A DNA stretch of 64,000 nt, from contig NZ_CP025999.1 in the NCBI RefSeq assembly GCF_003086695.1, positions 1,901,680 through 1,965,679 of the forward strand, in the 5' to 3' direction. The DNA comes from Stenotrophomonas sp. SAU14A_NAIMI4_8. GTDB lineage: Bacteria > Pseudomonadota > Gammaproteobacteria > Xanthomonadales > Xanthomonadaceae. Below, piece by piece: positions 1 to 8,988 of this stretch (position 1 is its first letter; every line of letters begins with the position of its first letter). The position numbers and the translations under genes were made by a program. The notes under the pieces are model-generated. The model was not told where the DNA came from. It saw only the letters and a program-made list of their open reading frames with translations, and searched no databases.

Positions 1-828
1 CTCGGTATCCTTCTTCGCCGCCGCCGCCTTCAGCGCATCGAACTCGCGCAGCGCCTTTTCGTAATGCAGCAGCGCGAAAGATAGCTCGATCCGCGGCTCC
101 CCGCCAGCGTCGTGGGTCAGGCGGCCATACCGGGTTAGCGTCGGCGCGACGTAGTCGAATGACTTCTCCAGCGGCGCTAGTGCGCGGTGGTGTGCCGTGG
201 CTGCGGCGAGGATCTTTTCGTTCTCGACAAATATCGCATCGAGCAGCGCGGCCAGCCGAACGATGTCGCGCGCCCGGTCGTGTGGGCCATTGACATACTC
301 AAGATGAAGCGTCATTACCATTTCCGCCAGAGGGGCGAAGTCAACGAGCGTGGAGCTCGGCCGGCTGTGCCGGTCGACGATCACCAGCTCGGCAAAACTC
401 CGCTGGTAGCTGCCGTTTCTGTCGACGTAGATGTAGTGCGTGCGAAGCGCCGCGAACGGATGCATGCCGATGGCGAGCGTTTCGTTGAAGTTCATGAGCC
501 AATGCGCGCGCGGATTAGCCATGCCCTCAACAATCACCTTTGATTCGGGAGATAGTCCGGCATCGACGCCACCGCCCATGATCCCCGAGATCAAACGGCT
601 GCTACCTTCTTCAGGCCGGAGGTTCTGCATTAGGCGGCCGCCCGCAAACACCGCGAACTCGCTGATGTTCTTGCAGTGCGCATCAACTCGTTCTGTATCG
701 ATAGCCAGATATGGATACGTGCTGATCGGTACCCATACGTCGCGATAGCGCTGCAGCACATGCTCCACCGGCAACGACAGTATTCCCGGCAGGACTTCTC
801 CGTTGACACTCTCATATCGCTGCTTCAC
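1..828 (-). CDS. Unknown protein, C-terminus cut by window edge
   Basis: An open frame of 276 codons runs off the left edge. I place the start at a GTG (826-828) because an AAGGG ribosome site lies seven bases upstream; the frame stays open further upstream, so a longer form is possible. The visible protein begins VKQRYESVNG and looks soluble, with no signal peptide or membrane segment. The last visible part is helical and rich in Ala, Lys and Glu. I do not recognise a family. Codon choice is less biased than in the core genes further right, so it may be acquired. It lies downstream, on the same strand, of the small gene at 1026-1469, 197 bases away, and could share its transcript. Confidence 0.6.
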   Translation of the reverse strand, partial: MKQRYESVNGEVLPGILSLPVEHVLQRYRDVWVPISTYPYLAIDTERVDAHCKNISEFAVFAGGRLMQNLRPEEGSSRLISGIMGGGVDAGLSPESKVIVEGMANPRAHWLMNFNETLAIGMHPFAALRTHYIYVDRNGSYQRSFAELVIVDRHSRPSSTLVDFAPLAEMVMTLHLEYVNGPHDRARDIVRLAALLDAIFVENEKILAAATAHHRALAPLEKSFDYVAPTLTRYGRLTHDAGGEPRIELSFALLHYEKALREFDALKAAAAKKDTE

Positions 829-1025
829 GCCTAAACCCTTCGTCGGCCCTCGGTCAGGGAAGCCTATAGGTTTTCGGGGAGTGCAGCATCGCTCAGTGCG
901 ATCTGGCCTTGGGCGAGGATAGTGGACCGGTGAAGTCCGCTCTTGATTCCAAACGACAGACCGCTCTCGGCCGGAAGCGGAAATTAAAGGACAAGTTCCC
1001 AAGGGAGCAAGGTGGTCAACGAGGA

Positions 1026-1469
1026 TTATCCCGCCTTAGTCTCTAGGCAAGTCCACTCAGCCTCCCCTCGGCAAGCCATGAATAACTCATCAACAGTTCC
1101 CGCATTCTGATGCCGCTCTGGCTCCGCTGCCAATTGGCAGCGGTTTGCTGAGTGCAGCACTTTCAGCACTGTGAAGTGGTCTACCAACGCGCGGTTAGTT
1201 CTCGAAAGGCTTACGCGGCGGCCAGGTGATACATCGGTTTCTGGCCACCAGTACGCATCTGCGCCTTCGCATCCGCACATCGGCTTGAGCATGCAGCGCA
1301 CTGAGTTGAGGTCGGGCAGGGGAGTGTCGTCGTTGATGGCTTCAACGACGGTGTACGTGGAGACGGTGTCGAATTTGGTCGTGGTGGCGACTTCCGTAGC
1401 CGTGCTAAACAGTGCCACCGAGTATGTTGCACTCACCGTTCGAGCAATACGCGACGATATCAGATGCAA
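1026..1469 (-). CDS. Small unknown protein, paralogue of the gene at 8053-8415
   Basis: The frame opens with TTG at 1469. In-frame GTG codons further in could be the true start, because the first 40 or so residues have no counterpart in the paralogue. From residue about 45 onward it aligns with the protein encoded at 8053-8415. Shared stretches include INDD, PDL, WPET, GRR and a C-terminal VDxLFxACRxxAE segment. Function is unknown. The paralogue at 8 kb is translationally coupled to a second gene; this copy has no equivalent partner beside it, so it may be a decayed or re-paired copy. No gene is supported in 1470-1630. Confidence 0.5.
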   Translation of the reverse strand: MHLISSRIARTVSATYSVALFSTATEVATTTKFDTVSTYTVVEAINDDTPLPDLNSVRCMLKPMCGCEGADAYWWPETDVSPGRRVSLSRTNRALVDHFTVLKVLHSANRCQLAAEPERHQNAGTVDELFMACRGEAEWTCLETKAG

Positions 1470-1630
1470 TGGCGCAAACCCACTGCCGATGGCCTATCAA
1501 TCTACCGCAATCGCCTACGCCACAGGTGAATCGCGCGAGAGTCCTCTTCGCAACAGTTCTCAGTTCGCCTCGACAGGCAGCGGCGCGCAATTAACCATAC
1601 ACCTCCAAGATCGGTTCAAACCGCACGCGG

Positions 1631-2572
1631 CTAAACAGCCTTGCAGATTGAACCAGCACAATCTTTAGTACGCCCCGCATTCCCCACCAGCAACTCAATC
1701 ATCGCTCGTGCCGCGGCCGACTGCCGACGATGTGGCGCATAGATCACCGAGAACGGCCTTGATCTGCCGCGCAACTGCGGCAGCACTTCCACCAGCTCCC
1801 CCCGCAACAACCGCTCGCGCACGATGAACTCATAGCTCTGGCAGATGCCGATGCCCTGTTCGGCCAGCGACACCACACCCAACACATCGTCAGAAGTCTC
1901 GATTGGCGACCGCGGCACCCAATCCACATCCCGTCCGCCATCCCGAAACACCCAAGGCGCCAGCCGCCCAGTACGCGGCATCACAAACGGCAGGCACAGG
2001 TGCTGCTGCAGATCCTCCAACGTCTGCGGCGCGCCCCGGCGTTGCAGGTACTCCGGCGAAGCCACCAGCACCAGCGGCGCATCCTCCAGCTTTCGCCCCA
2101 CCAGCCCGCTGTCCGGCAGCTGGCCCAGTCGGATGGCCAGGTCGAAGCCTTCGGCCACCAGGTCCACGTTGCGGTTGGTGATGTTCAGTTCCACCTGCAC
2201 CTGCGGGTACTGCTGCGCAAAGTGCGCCAGCACGGGCGGCAGCCGGTAGTGGCCATAGGTGGTGGGCACGCTCAGGCGCACGCGGCCGGCCAGCGCACCG
2301 TCCTGGCCCTGTACGTCGCGCTCGGCGTCGTCCAGCAGGCCGAAGGCGGTGCGCACCTGTTCCAGATAGAGCCGCCCGGCGTCGGTCAGGCCCACGCGGC
2401 GGGTGGTCCGTTGCAGCAGCTGCCGGCCCAGCCGCGCTTCCAGGCGGGTGACAGCGCGGCTCAGCACCGAGGGCGTGGTGGACAGCGCCACGGCGCCGGC
2501 GGTGAACGAGCCGTGCTCGACCACCGCCAGGAAGACCTCCACATCGCCCAGATAATCGAACTTGCGGCTCAT
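1631..2572 (-). CDS. LysR-family transcriptional regulator
   Basis: A 313-residue protein, the usual length for LysR regulators. The start is ATG 2572 (MSRKFDYLGD); a much longer upstream frame exists but runs into the divergent neighbour. Residues 5-65 form the winged helix-turn-helix, seen in FLAVVEHGSFTAGA and RAVTRLEARLGRQLLQRTTR. Residues about 95-295 form the periplasmic-binding-like effector domain. It is transcribed away from the exported DJ-1/PfpI gene at 2669 with 96 bases between the starts, so that gene is the likely target. The last twenty or so residues (NAGRTKDCAGSICKAV) look like a non-conserved tail. Effector unknown. Confidence 0.92.
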   Translation of the reverse strand: MSRKFDYLGDVEVFLAVVEHGSFTAGAVALSTTPSVLSRAVTRLEARLGRQLLQRTTRRVGLTDAGRLYLEQVRTAFGLLDDAERDVQGQDGALAGRVRLSVPTTYGHYRLPPVLAHFAQQYPQVQVELNITNRNVDLVAEGFDLAIRLGQLPDSGLVGRKLEDAPLVLVASPEYLQRRGAPQTLEDLQQHLCLPFVMPRTGRLAPWVFRDGGRDVDWVPRSPIETSDDVLGVVSLAEQGIGICQSYEFIVRERLLRGELVEVLPQLRGRSRPFSVIYAPHRRQSAAARAMIELLVGNAGRTKDCAGSICKAV

Positions 2573-2614
2573 TTGGCTCTCCCGCGAACAAATGTTTTGC
2601 GAAGGGGCCAATTT

Positions 2615-2631
2615 ATCGCCGCTGGGGCGAT
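2615..2631. promoter_or_regulatory. Candidate LysR operator between divergent genes
   Basis: ATCGCC and GGCGAT form an inverted repeat with a five-base gap in the 96-base region between the LysR gene and the PfpI-like gene. LysR proteins usually bind interrupted dyads in such divergent promoters. The site lies about 40 bases from each start codon, suitable for autoregulation and control of the neighbour. Assignment is by position only. Confidence 0.35.
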
Positions 2632-2637
2632 GAATAA

Positions 2638-3508
<871 letters not shown>

Positions 3509-3593
3509 TTCGGCCGCCTCCGCGTAATTGCCGTTCCGGTGATTTCGGCGCGTTGTGCGAGGATCACCGCTGAGATTGATCAGGTGGAGGCGC

Positions 3594-5477
3594 TCAGGCC
3601 TCCACCGCCTGGGCCTTTTCAACGGCCGCCAGACACTGCAGTCGAGTCCTGAAGTACGCGGCGACTTGCGGATCTGTCGCGTAGACGTAGCACCCCTTCA
3701 TCCCACGGGTCATCAAGGTGCGGTAAGTGTTCTTGATGATCGTGTCGGCCAGTTCGGCAGCGTGGGCGGGGTGGGATCTGGATAGCTTTACATACCCCTT
3801 CATCGTCTTGTCGTGCCTGTCGCGCGCACGAGGGACGGTCTTCAGGGCACCGTCTTCCATGACCAGATCCGGCCCGATGATCACGCCGATGTAATCGACT
3901 TCCAGACCCTGGCAGGTATGGATGCAGCCCACCTGATCAATCGAGTTGGGGGAGACAATCCAAAGGCTTCCGTCCTGACCAAGGTTCCACTGCCGTCGGT
4001 AGTTGCCAATGACTATGTCCATGTCCTTGCTGTTTTTCTTGCTGTTCCATGGCCAGCAATAGCCAGCTACGACGCGCGCGCGGTTATTGGCGTTCTTGGC
4101 ATCGATAGCCGCGTGCAATGCAACCGGATCATCGAATACCTGGAAGTCGTAGCTGTCTTCGTCCAGGGTTGTGTTTGCGGTCGGGCGGACCTGCAGCACG
4201 TCGTCCAACCATGCGAGATAGCCGTCCGACCCCGCACAGCGGAACTGCGAGGACAGGGCGTATTCCTCCACCGTCGCTCCGCGGGCGACTGCGAAATCAC
4301 GAATGGCCTCTTTGGTGCCGATATCTTTCAGCGTGACCCGTTGGTCTTCATCAATGAAAAACACGCTGCACAGGGCAGCGTTGATCAGCTCCATTATCTG
4401 GTTCTTGCCCTCGTTCCCGTAGAACCCGCCTTGCTCGGTGAGCCGATGGGCTTCGTCGACGATCAGTAGATCGAATTCGTTCTCGGGGGTATTGATGTAC
4501 GCTCCGGACCCACCGAAGAAGTGGTGGAGGCGATCACTTTCGTTCGACTTGCTGAGGGCGCTTTTGTAGACCTCACGTGGCGCGGCATTCTTCGAGACGT
4601 ACTTGACGTTCAAACCATCGCGCACCGCGGCCAGAAGATTCACCGCAACGACGGACTTGCCCGTACCCGGGCCGCCCTCGATGATGACAACTCGAGGCTT
4701 TCGTTCCGCATGCGCCTGGGCGCACGCCGCCTTGGCGGCTTCGAACACGTGCTTCTGTTCGTCGAGCAAGGTGAACGTACTATTTCCCGAGAGCAATCGA
4801 TGCAGTTCGTCTGCGAGCGCTTTGGACGGGCGGATAGTGGCGCCGTCCAGTTTGGCCAGCACCGGGATACCATCGCCCTTGCTGGTGTGCTGGCTGATGA
4901 AAGCGCGCAGCTCCTCAAGGTCGCCCGCGCCCTTAAGGAAGAGCGGGGCGCGTTGGATGTAAGGCCGGTAATGGGGGGAGTTGATCACGCCATCCGACTG
5001 ATAATTGTGCAGATAGGCGCAGGGATGAACCTGGAGCTTTCCCACATGGACCGCTTCGTTGAAACCCTCAAGGAACGCAGCGTAGGACCACGCCTGATAG
5101 CTGGGATGGACTCGAAGGTCTCCGGGCCGCAGCTCGATCATTGCGTCGCGATTGGACTGCTTGATGACTGACCATTGTTTGAGCTCGACGATGATGACGT
5201 GCGCGGAGCCGTCTTCGGCGTGGCCAGTCAGGAGAACGTCAATACGCTTCCGCGACTGAGGCAGGACGAACTCAACCGCCACGCCGATGTCACCAGGAAT
5301 GGATGGGTGGTTCAGCGCACGTGCGACGTATCTCAGTGATTCGCGCCAAGAGCGGATTTCGGACTCGCCCACATGGCCCTTGGTGACCGCCTTGTAGCTG
5401 GCAAGGATGACTTCCTCGATTTCCTCATCGTTGCAGTGGCGAAGGAAGGCGTCCTTGTCTGCTTGGTAGACGATCAT
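3594..5477 (-). CDS. PD-(D/E)XK nuclease-like domain fused to DUF2075 helicase/ATPase
   Basis: A 627-residue protein. Residues about 60-105 contain a PD-(D/E)XK-like signature: Glu69, then RID with Asp80, then VELK with Glu98 and Lys100. Residues about 260-600 form a DUF2075 (COG3410) superfamily 1-type motor: Walker A GGPGTGKS at 268-275, Walker B/DEAH at 341-344, a SSQFRCAGSDG motif, TCQGLEVDYIGV, and a C-terminal LMTRGMKGCYVY motif VI. A nuclease-plus-motor architecture suggests cleavage or remodelling of foreign nucleic acid. The gene overlaps the upstream MazG-like gene by four bases (ATGA), so the two are co-translated. Codon bias is weaker than in flanking metabolic genes, consistent with transfer. 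The defence role is inference. Confidence 0.85.
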   Translation of the reverse strand: MIVYQADKDAFLRHCNDEEIEEVILASYKAVTKGHVGESEIRSWRESLRYVARALNHPSIPGDIGVAVEFVLPQSRKRIDVLLTGHAEDGSAHVIIVELKQWSVIKQSNRDAMIELRPGDLRVHPSYQAWSYAAFLEGFNEAVHVGKLQVHPCAYLHNYQSDGVINSPHYRPYIQRAPLFLKGAGDLEELRAFISQHTSKGDGIPVLAKLDGATIRPSKALADELHRLLSGNSTFTLLDEQKHVFEAAKAACAQAHAERKPRVVIIEGGPGTGKSVVAVNLLAAVRDGLNVKYVSKNAAPREVYKSALSKSNESDRLHHFFGGSGAYINTPENEFDLLIVDEAHRLTEQGGFYGNEGKNQIMELINAALCSVFFIDEDQRVTLKDIGTKEAIRDFAVARGATVEEYALSSQFRCAGSDGYLAWLDDVLQVRPTANTTLDEDSYDFQVFDDPVALHAAIDAKNANNRARVVAGYCWPWNSKKNSKDMDIVIGNYRRQWNLGQDGSLWIVSPNSIDQVGCIHTCQGLEVDYIGVIIGPDLVMEDGALKTVPRARDRHDKTMKGYVKLSRSHPAHAAELADTIIKNTYRTLMTRGMKGCYVYATDPQVAAYFRTRLQCLAAVEKAQAVEA

Positions 5478-5848
5478 GGCTGAGGCAGCTTGTTGTACTT
5501 GGTGCTGACGCCCCGCGAGAGATCGACCGGGTACTTGACAGCGTTCGTGGCCAGCTTGCTGCTGACAGCTTCATTAAGGTCGATGCCAAGCACATCCGAC
5601 AGCCGGATGAGGTACAGGGCTACGTCGGCGATCTCTTCACGAACCGCCTTGGCTGTGGCGTCCGAGGATGCGGCGTTGAAAGAATCGGCTTCCGTCATCC
5701 ACTGGAAGACCTCGTTCAGCTCTCCAACTTCGCCCGAGAGCGCCATGACGAGGTTCTTTGGGGAATGGAACTGTGCCCAATCTCGGGCTTCGGCGAAGTC
5801 CCTGAGCGCTTGGGCAGCGCCCCGAACCTCGACAAGAGGATGTTCCAT
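5474..5848 (-). CDS. MazG-like nucleotide pyrophosphohydrolase
   Basis: A 124-residue all-alpha protein of the MazG/dCTPase superfamily, which hydrolyses (d)NTPs to monophosphate and pyrophosphate using magnesium. The metal-binding pattern is complete: ExxE at residues 40-43 (EVGE), Glu46, and ExxD at 72-75 (EIAD). The conserved NAVKYPV segment follows at about 102-108. It is the first gene of a two-gene operon and overlaps the nuclease/helicase gene by four bases. Housekeeping MazG proteins are usually longer with two domains; this short form resembles those found beside phage-defence genes. Depleting nucleotides during infection would be a plausible role, by inference. Confidence 0.88.
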   Translation of the reverse strand: MEHPLVEVRGAAQALRDFAEARDWAQFHSPKNLVMALSGEVGELNEVFQWMTEADSFNAASSDATAKAVREEIADVALYLIRLSDVLGIDLNEAVSSKLATNAVKYPVDLSRGVSTKYNKLPQP

Positions 5849-6044
5849 GGCATGGCCTCATACGACAGAATTTGGCCAATTCTACTCATTGAGGCGGGGC
5901 GTTAGCGACATCCTGTCCGTCGCAGGCGATGGGTGCGCCCCGGGATAGCGCGGTGGCTGGACAGTCCTTTTCGGGCGCCGCGTCAGAGCGGCCAAGTGCC
6001 CGTTAGTCGTTACACTGCTGCCAACGCCTCATGGAAGCTTGCCC

Positions 6045-6827
6045 ATGTTCACCGGAAAGGTTGCGGTAGTCACTGGCTCCACCAGCGGTATCGGCCTTGG
6101 CATCGCCATCGCGCTGGCGCGGCAGGGGGCCGACATCGTGCTCAATGGCTTCGGGGATGCACAGGAAATCGAACGGATCCGCTCCGGCTTGGAGGCAGAG
6201 TTCGGGGTACGGGTGGCACACGATGGCGCGGACCTTTCCAGCGGCGACGCGGTACGGGAAATGATCGCCCGTGCCGCGTCAACGATGGGCCGCATCGATA
6301 TCCTGGTGAACAACGCTGGCATCCAACACACGGCGTCGATCGAGGACTTCCCGGTAGAGAAGTGGGACGCGATCCTGGCGCTGAACCTATCGGCGGTGTT
6401 CCATGCAACGGCGGCGGCGCTGCCGCACATGAAGCAGCAGGGATCGGGCCGCATCATCAACATTGCGTCGGTACACGGGCTGGTCGGCTCGGTGAACAAG
6501 TCGGCCTATGTGGCGGCCAAGCACGGCGTGGTCGGGTTTACCAAGGTGACGGCTCTGGAGAACGCGGGTACCGGCATCACCGCCAACGCCATTTGCCCCG
6601 GCTGGGTGCGCACGGCGCTGGTGGAGCAGCAGATCACCGCGCTGGCGGAGCGGGAAGGGACCGATCAGGAGGCCGCCGCGCGTGAGCTGCTGGCCGAGAA
6701 GCAGCCTTCGCTGCAGTTCGTGACGCCGGAGCAGTTGGGGGACATGGTGGTGTTCCTGGCCTCGGACGCCGCAGCGCAGATTACGGGTACGGCACTGCCG
6801 ATGGATGGAGGTTGGACGGCACGCTAG
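6045..6827 (+). CDS. bdhA: D-3-hydroxybutyrate dehydrogenase (SDR family)
   Basis: A 260-residue classical short-chain dehydrogenase converting 3-hydroxybutyrate and NAD+ to acetoacetate. ATG 6045 is chosen because a GGAAG site precedes it by seven bases; a TTG two codons upstream is less likely. Motifs: TGSTSGIGLGIA for NAD binding, NNAG at about 87-90, catalytic Ser in the IASVHG loop, and YVAAK for Tyr and Lys. Family-specific signatures of this enzyme are present, including the GIQH segment, AICPGWVRT, EKQPS and the C-terminal DGGWTAR. It stands alone, divergent from the MazG-like operon with 196 bases between starts. Confidence 0.93.
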   Translation: MFTGKVAVVTGSTSGIGLGIAIALARQGADIVLNGFGDAQEIERIRSGLEAEFGVRVAHDGADLSSGDAVREMIARAASTMGRIDILVNNAGIQHTASIEDFPVEKWDAILALNLSAVFHATAAALPHMKQQGSGRIINIASVHGLVGSVNKSAYVAAKHGVVGFTKVTALENAGTGITANAICPGWVRTALVEQQITALAEREGTDQEAAARELLAEKQPSLQFVTPEQLGDMVVFLASDAAAQITGTALPMDGGWTAR

Positions 6828-6903
6828 CCGTCGGCCAATGCTGCTCTCGCGTTTACTCCCAGTTGCCCACCACGTTCGTGCCTTGAGGAATGGAGATCCG
6901 CAG

Positions 6904-7323
6904 ATGATCAACCCAAAGCTTCCATGCATTCTGGTGCTGGCGCTGGCGTTTTTACCAAGCGTTGCGGCCGGCGCTAGCTCCCCGAAGCAACCCCCCACCT
7001 ACTCGAACGTCTGCATGCACCCCGAATCCGGCGACCTACTCGGGCTGGAGATTTCGTTCGTTGGCGGCGCGGATGGTGGGTATGCCGTCGTACAACGGTA
7101 CGAGGGCGAAGCGAGCGCCCCTGAGGTCATGAAGATCAAGCCACGGGGCGATTCTTTAGTTCTGATGTACGGGAACATCGAGTCGATCACTGCGCAGCGG
7201 CAAGCCAGAGGACTGCGTGTAACCCATCTCGACGGCGCGCAAAGTTCGACTGGTACATCGACTGAAACGCTGACGCCTTCATTGGCAGTCTGGCAGGGAA
7301 GGCAGGTTGCGGTGTGCAAGTAA
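6904..7323 (+). CDS. Small exported protein, unknown function
   Basis: A 139-residue protein starting at ATG 6904, eight bases after a GGAG site. Residues 1-23 are a signal peptide (hydrophobic CILVLALAFL, then SVAAGAS). The mature domain has two Cys residues, one near the start (NVCMHPESGDLLG) and one at the very end (VAVCK), which could form a disulfide. No recognisable domain. It lies 76 bases after the hydroxybutyrate dehydrogenase on the same strand and has its own ribosome site. The periplasmic location is predicted from the leader only. Confidence 0.7.
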   Translation: MINPKLPCILVLALAFLPSVAAGASSPKQPPTYSNVCMHPESGDLLGLEISFVGGADGGYAVVQRYEGEASAPEVMKIKPRGDSLVLMYGNIESITAQRQARGLRVTHLDGAQSSTGTSTETLTPSLAVWQGRQVAVCK

Positions 7324-7366
7324 CCCTGCCTTTCTGCAATCACGGCAGACCCGACGTCCCAACCAG

Positions 7367-8056
7367 CTAGAACACCGGCAGCAACCCCAACTCATACATC
7401 CGCATTTCCAGCGCATTCGCCGTTCGCACATGCTTCTTGTCGGCCAGCTTGAACGCCCCATCCACCGACACCACAATCGATCCCCCCGGCGCGGGCAGAA
7501 TCAAAGCGGCCTGTGGCAACTCCGCAGCGCTCACAGCCCGGCGCACGTACGCCATCCACCCCAGGCAGTGCCGCCCGGGGTAGCTTGCGCAGGCATCGTG
7601 GTAATTCACGAACCGACCATTCAGCCGGTCGTAGACATCGGCAAATGCGTAGCGGGTGCCCATTTCGCTTTCCAGCACCGCCAGCATGATGCCGGCGATC
7701 CAGCCGGTGGGGTTGGGCTGCACGTCGGCGGGCCGGTTGACGACCACGGTCATGGTGCCGACGCCCGGGCTGTAATTAACATTGATCAGCCCGGGCAAGC
7801 GCTGGCCGGTTGGCCGGTTCAACAACGATGCACTGAACGTGCGCACAGGCGCCAGTTCCGCGCGTACCCGCAGGCGGTGCAGCACGGCGGGCGCATCGTC
7901 CAGCCGCAGCGGTACCTGGCCGGGGGCGTTTACCTCGCAGTACCAGGTGTCGCTACCGGGAAAGCGCTGCAGCATCTCGACCAGCTGCAGGTAGGCGGCG
8001 TCGTAATCAGTGTGATGGTGTTTGGCAATCTGGAAGCGGAGAACGACGCTGATCAT
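7367..8056 (-). CDS. Unknown protein, possibly immunity-like
   Basis: A 229-residue soluble protein starting at ATG 8056, overlapping the stop of the upstream gene (8053-8415) by four bases, so the two are translationally coupled. Distinctive parts are TWYCEVNAPGQVP, NRPTGQRLPG, and an acidic/aromatic region ending YPGRHCLGWMAYV. The overall look recalls immunity proteins of polymorphic toxins such as the Imm52 type, but I cannot confirm this from motifs. No toxin gene is visible nearby. The upstream partner has a paralogue at 1026-1469. Confidence 0.65.
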   Translation of the reverse strand: MISVVLRFQIAKHHHTDYDAAYLQLVEMLQRFPGSDTWYCEVNAPGQVPLRLDDAPAVLHRLRVRAELAPVRTFSASLLNRPTGQRLPGLINVNYSPGVGTMTVVVNRPADVQPNPTGWIAGIMLAVLESEMGTRYAFADVYDRLNGRFVNYHDACASYPGRHCLGWMAYVRRAVSAAELPQAALILPAPGGSIVVSVDGAFKLADKKHVRTANALEMRMYELGLLPVF

Positions 8057-8415
8057 CCGCGCGGCCGGATGTCCTGGCAGACCAGTTCCGCCAGGCTGCG
8101 GCAGGCCAGGAACAGGCCATCGACCACACCTTCGCTCAGGTGCCGGTCGGGTGTGGCTACGGCGCGGCAGCGCTCTGCGGCGTGCGGCACTTCGGCCACG
8201 GTGAGCAGACCGGCGGCGGCGCGGTCGATGCGGGCCAGGGCCATGCGGCGGCCGAGCGGCAGATGGGTTTCGGGCCAGGGTTGGCCGTCGGCGCCTTCGC
8301 CCGTGCGGATGCGGTCGAGGCAGCCGAGCAGGGTGCTGAGGTCGGGCGAGGGGTTTTGGTCGTCGTTGATGGAATCAGCGGGGGCGCTGAAGGGCAGGGC
8401 GTTCGGTGCGGTCAT
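8053..8415 (-). CDS. Small unknown protein, coupled to the 7367-8056 gene
   Basis: A 120-residue protein. ATG 8415 is preferred over upstream starts because it has a GGAAG ribosome site eight bases away and because homology with the paralogue at 1026-1469 begins just inside it. It carries INDD, a WPETHLPLGRR stretch and a C-terminal helix VDGLFLACRSLAEL. No catalytic motif is visible; it looks like a small helical adaptor or regulator. Overlap by ATGA with the following 229-residue gene implies a two-gene unit of shared function. Confidence 0.65.
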   Translation of the reverse strand: MTAPNALPFSAPADSINDDQNPSPDLSTLLGCLDRIRTGEGADGQPWPETHLPLGRRMALARIDRAAAGLLTVAEVPHAAERCRAVATPDRHLSEGVVDGLFLACRSLAELVCQDIRPRG

Positions 8416-8988
8416 GGCGTCGGCTTCCGTGGCAGAGGCACAGCAGCGCCACCCGCGCTGGGCGGGGTGGCGGACGGTACGTGGCTGCAAACCCGGTTGA
8501 TGTAGTGTCATTGACCCGGTGGACCCGAAGATCCCCACGCACCGCCCGCCATAGACGGCCGACGGATTGCCCGCCGGCACCGGTTAAGGACGGTGCCGAC
8601 GGGCAAGCGTAAACAACAGACACTTACGTCAAGACGGGTTTGCAGACCCGGCCACCCGTTGTCGGTGGCACGCCATGTTGTTTACGCATGCACGCTCGCT
8701 TCAATCAGAAAAATCCGAAACGTGCAGATGCATCGAGGGAGCGGAAACGATTGTCGCACGCACAATCCGTGGCACATGCGACACGAGAGCGCTCGCCCAT
8801 GCCGCAGGCGGGGTTGGCGCGACATGAAATGGCGCAAACAGCGCGCAATGCTCGGGAATACGTGACGTTTTCCGCTTAGGAATAGTTGTGTCGGTCATTC
8901 CACACGAGGGCGTGTTAGACACAACACATGAAGTGGAGTGACGCATCCGGCCCGTTGAACGTGCCGAATGCGTCATGCAGCGCGCTTC
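8416..8988. other. 573-base intergenic region without a supported gene
   Basis: No frame here has both a ribosome site and normal codon bias; short frames at 8593-8865 and 8701-8976 look like chance openings. The main content is the folded segment at 8567-8687, described separately. From 8700 to 8930 the DNA is less GC-rich and could hold the promoter for the 8415 gene or a small RNA, but I see no clear signal. Confidence 0.5.
8567..8687. ncRNA. Highly folded element, candidate structured RNA
   Basis: Two adjoining structures fill 121 bases. First, 15-base arms at 8567-8581 and 8592-8606 pair with one mismatch around a ten-base loop. Second, perfect 11-base arms GCGTAAACAAC (8607-8617) and its complement (8677-8687) enclose two smaller hairpins, CGGGT/ACCCG (8635-8650) and GCCACC/GGTGGC (8651-8669), giving a three-way junction. 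No U-tract follows, so it is not a simple terminator. It could be a structured RNA, a cruciform-forming repeat or a small mobile element. Strand is unknown. Confidence 0.35.

Noticed and set aside
8607..8687. Integron attC site
   Set aside because: The ends contain AACAAC and GTTGTT but not the required RYYYAAC and GTTRRRY boxes, and no integrase or cassettes are near.
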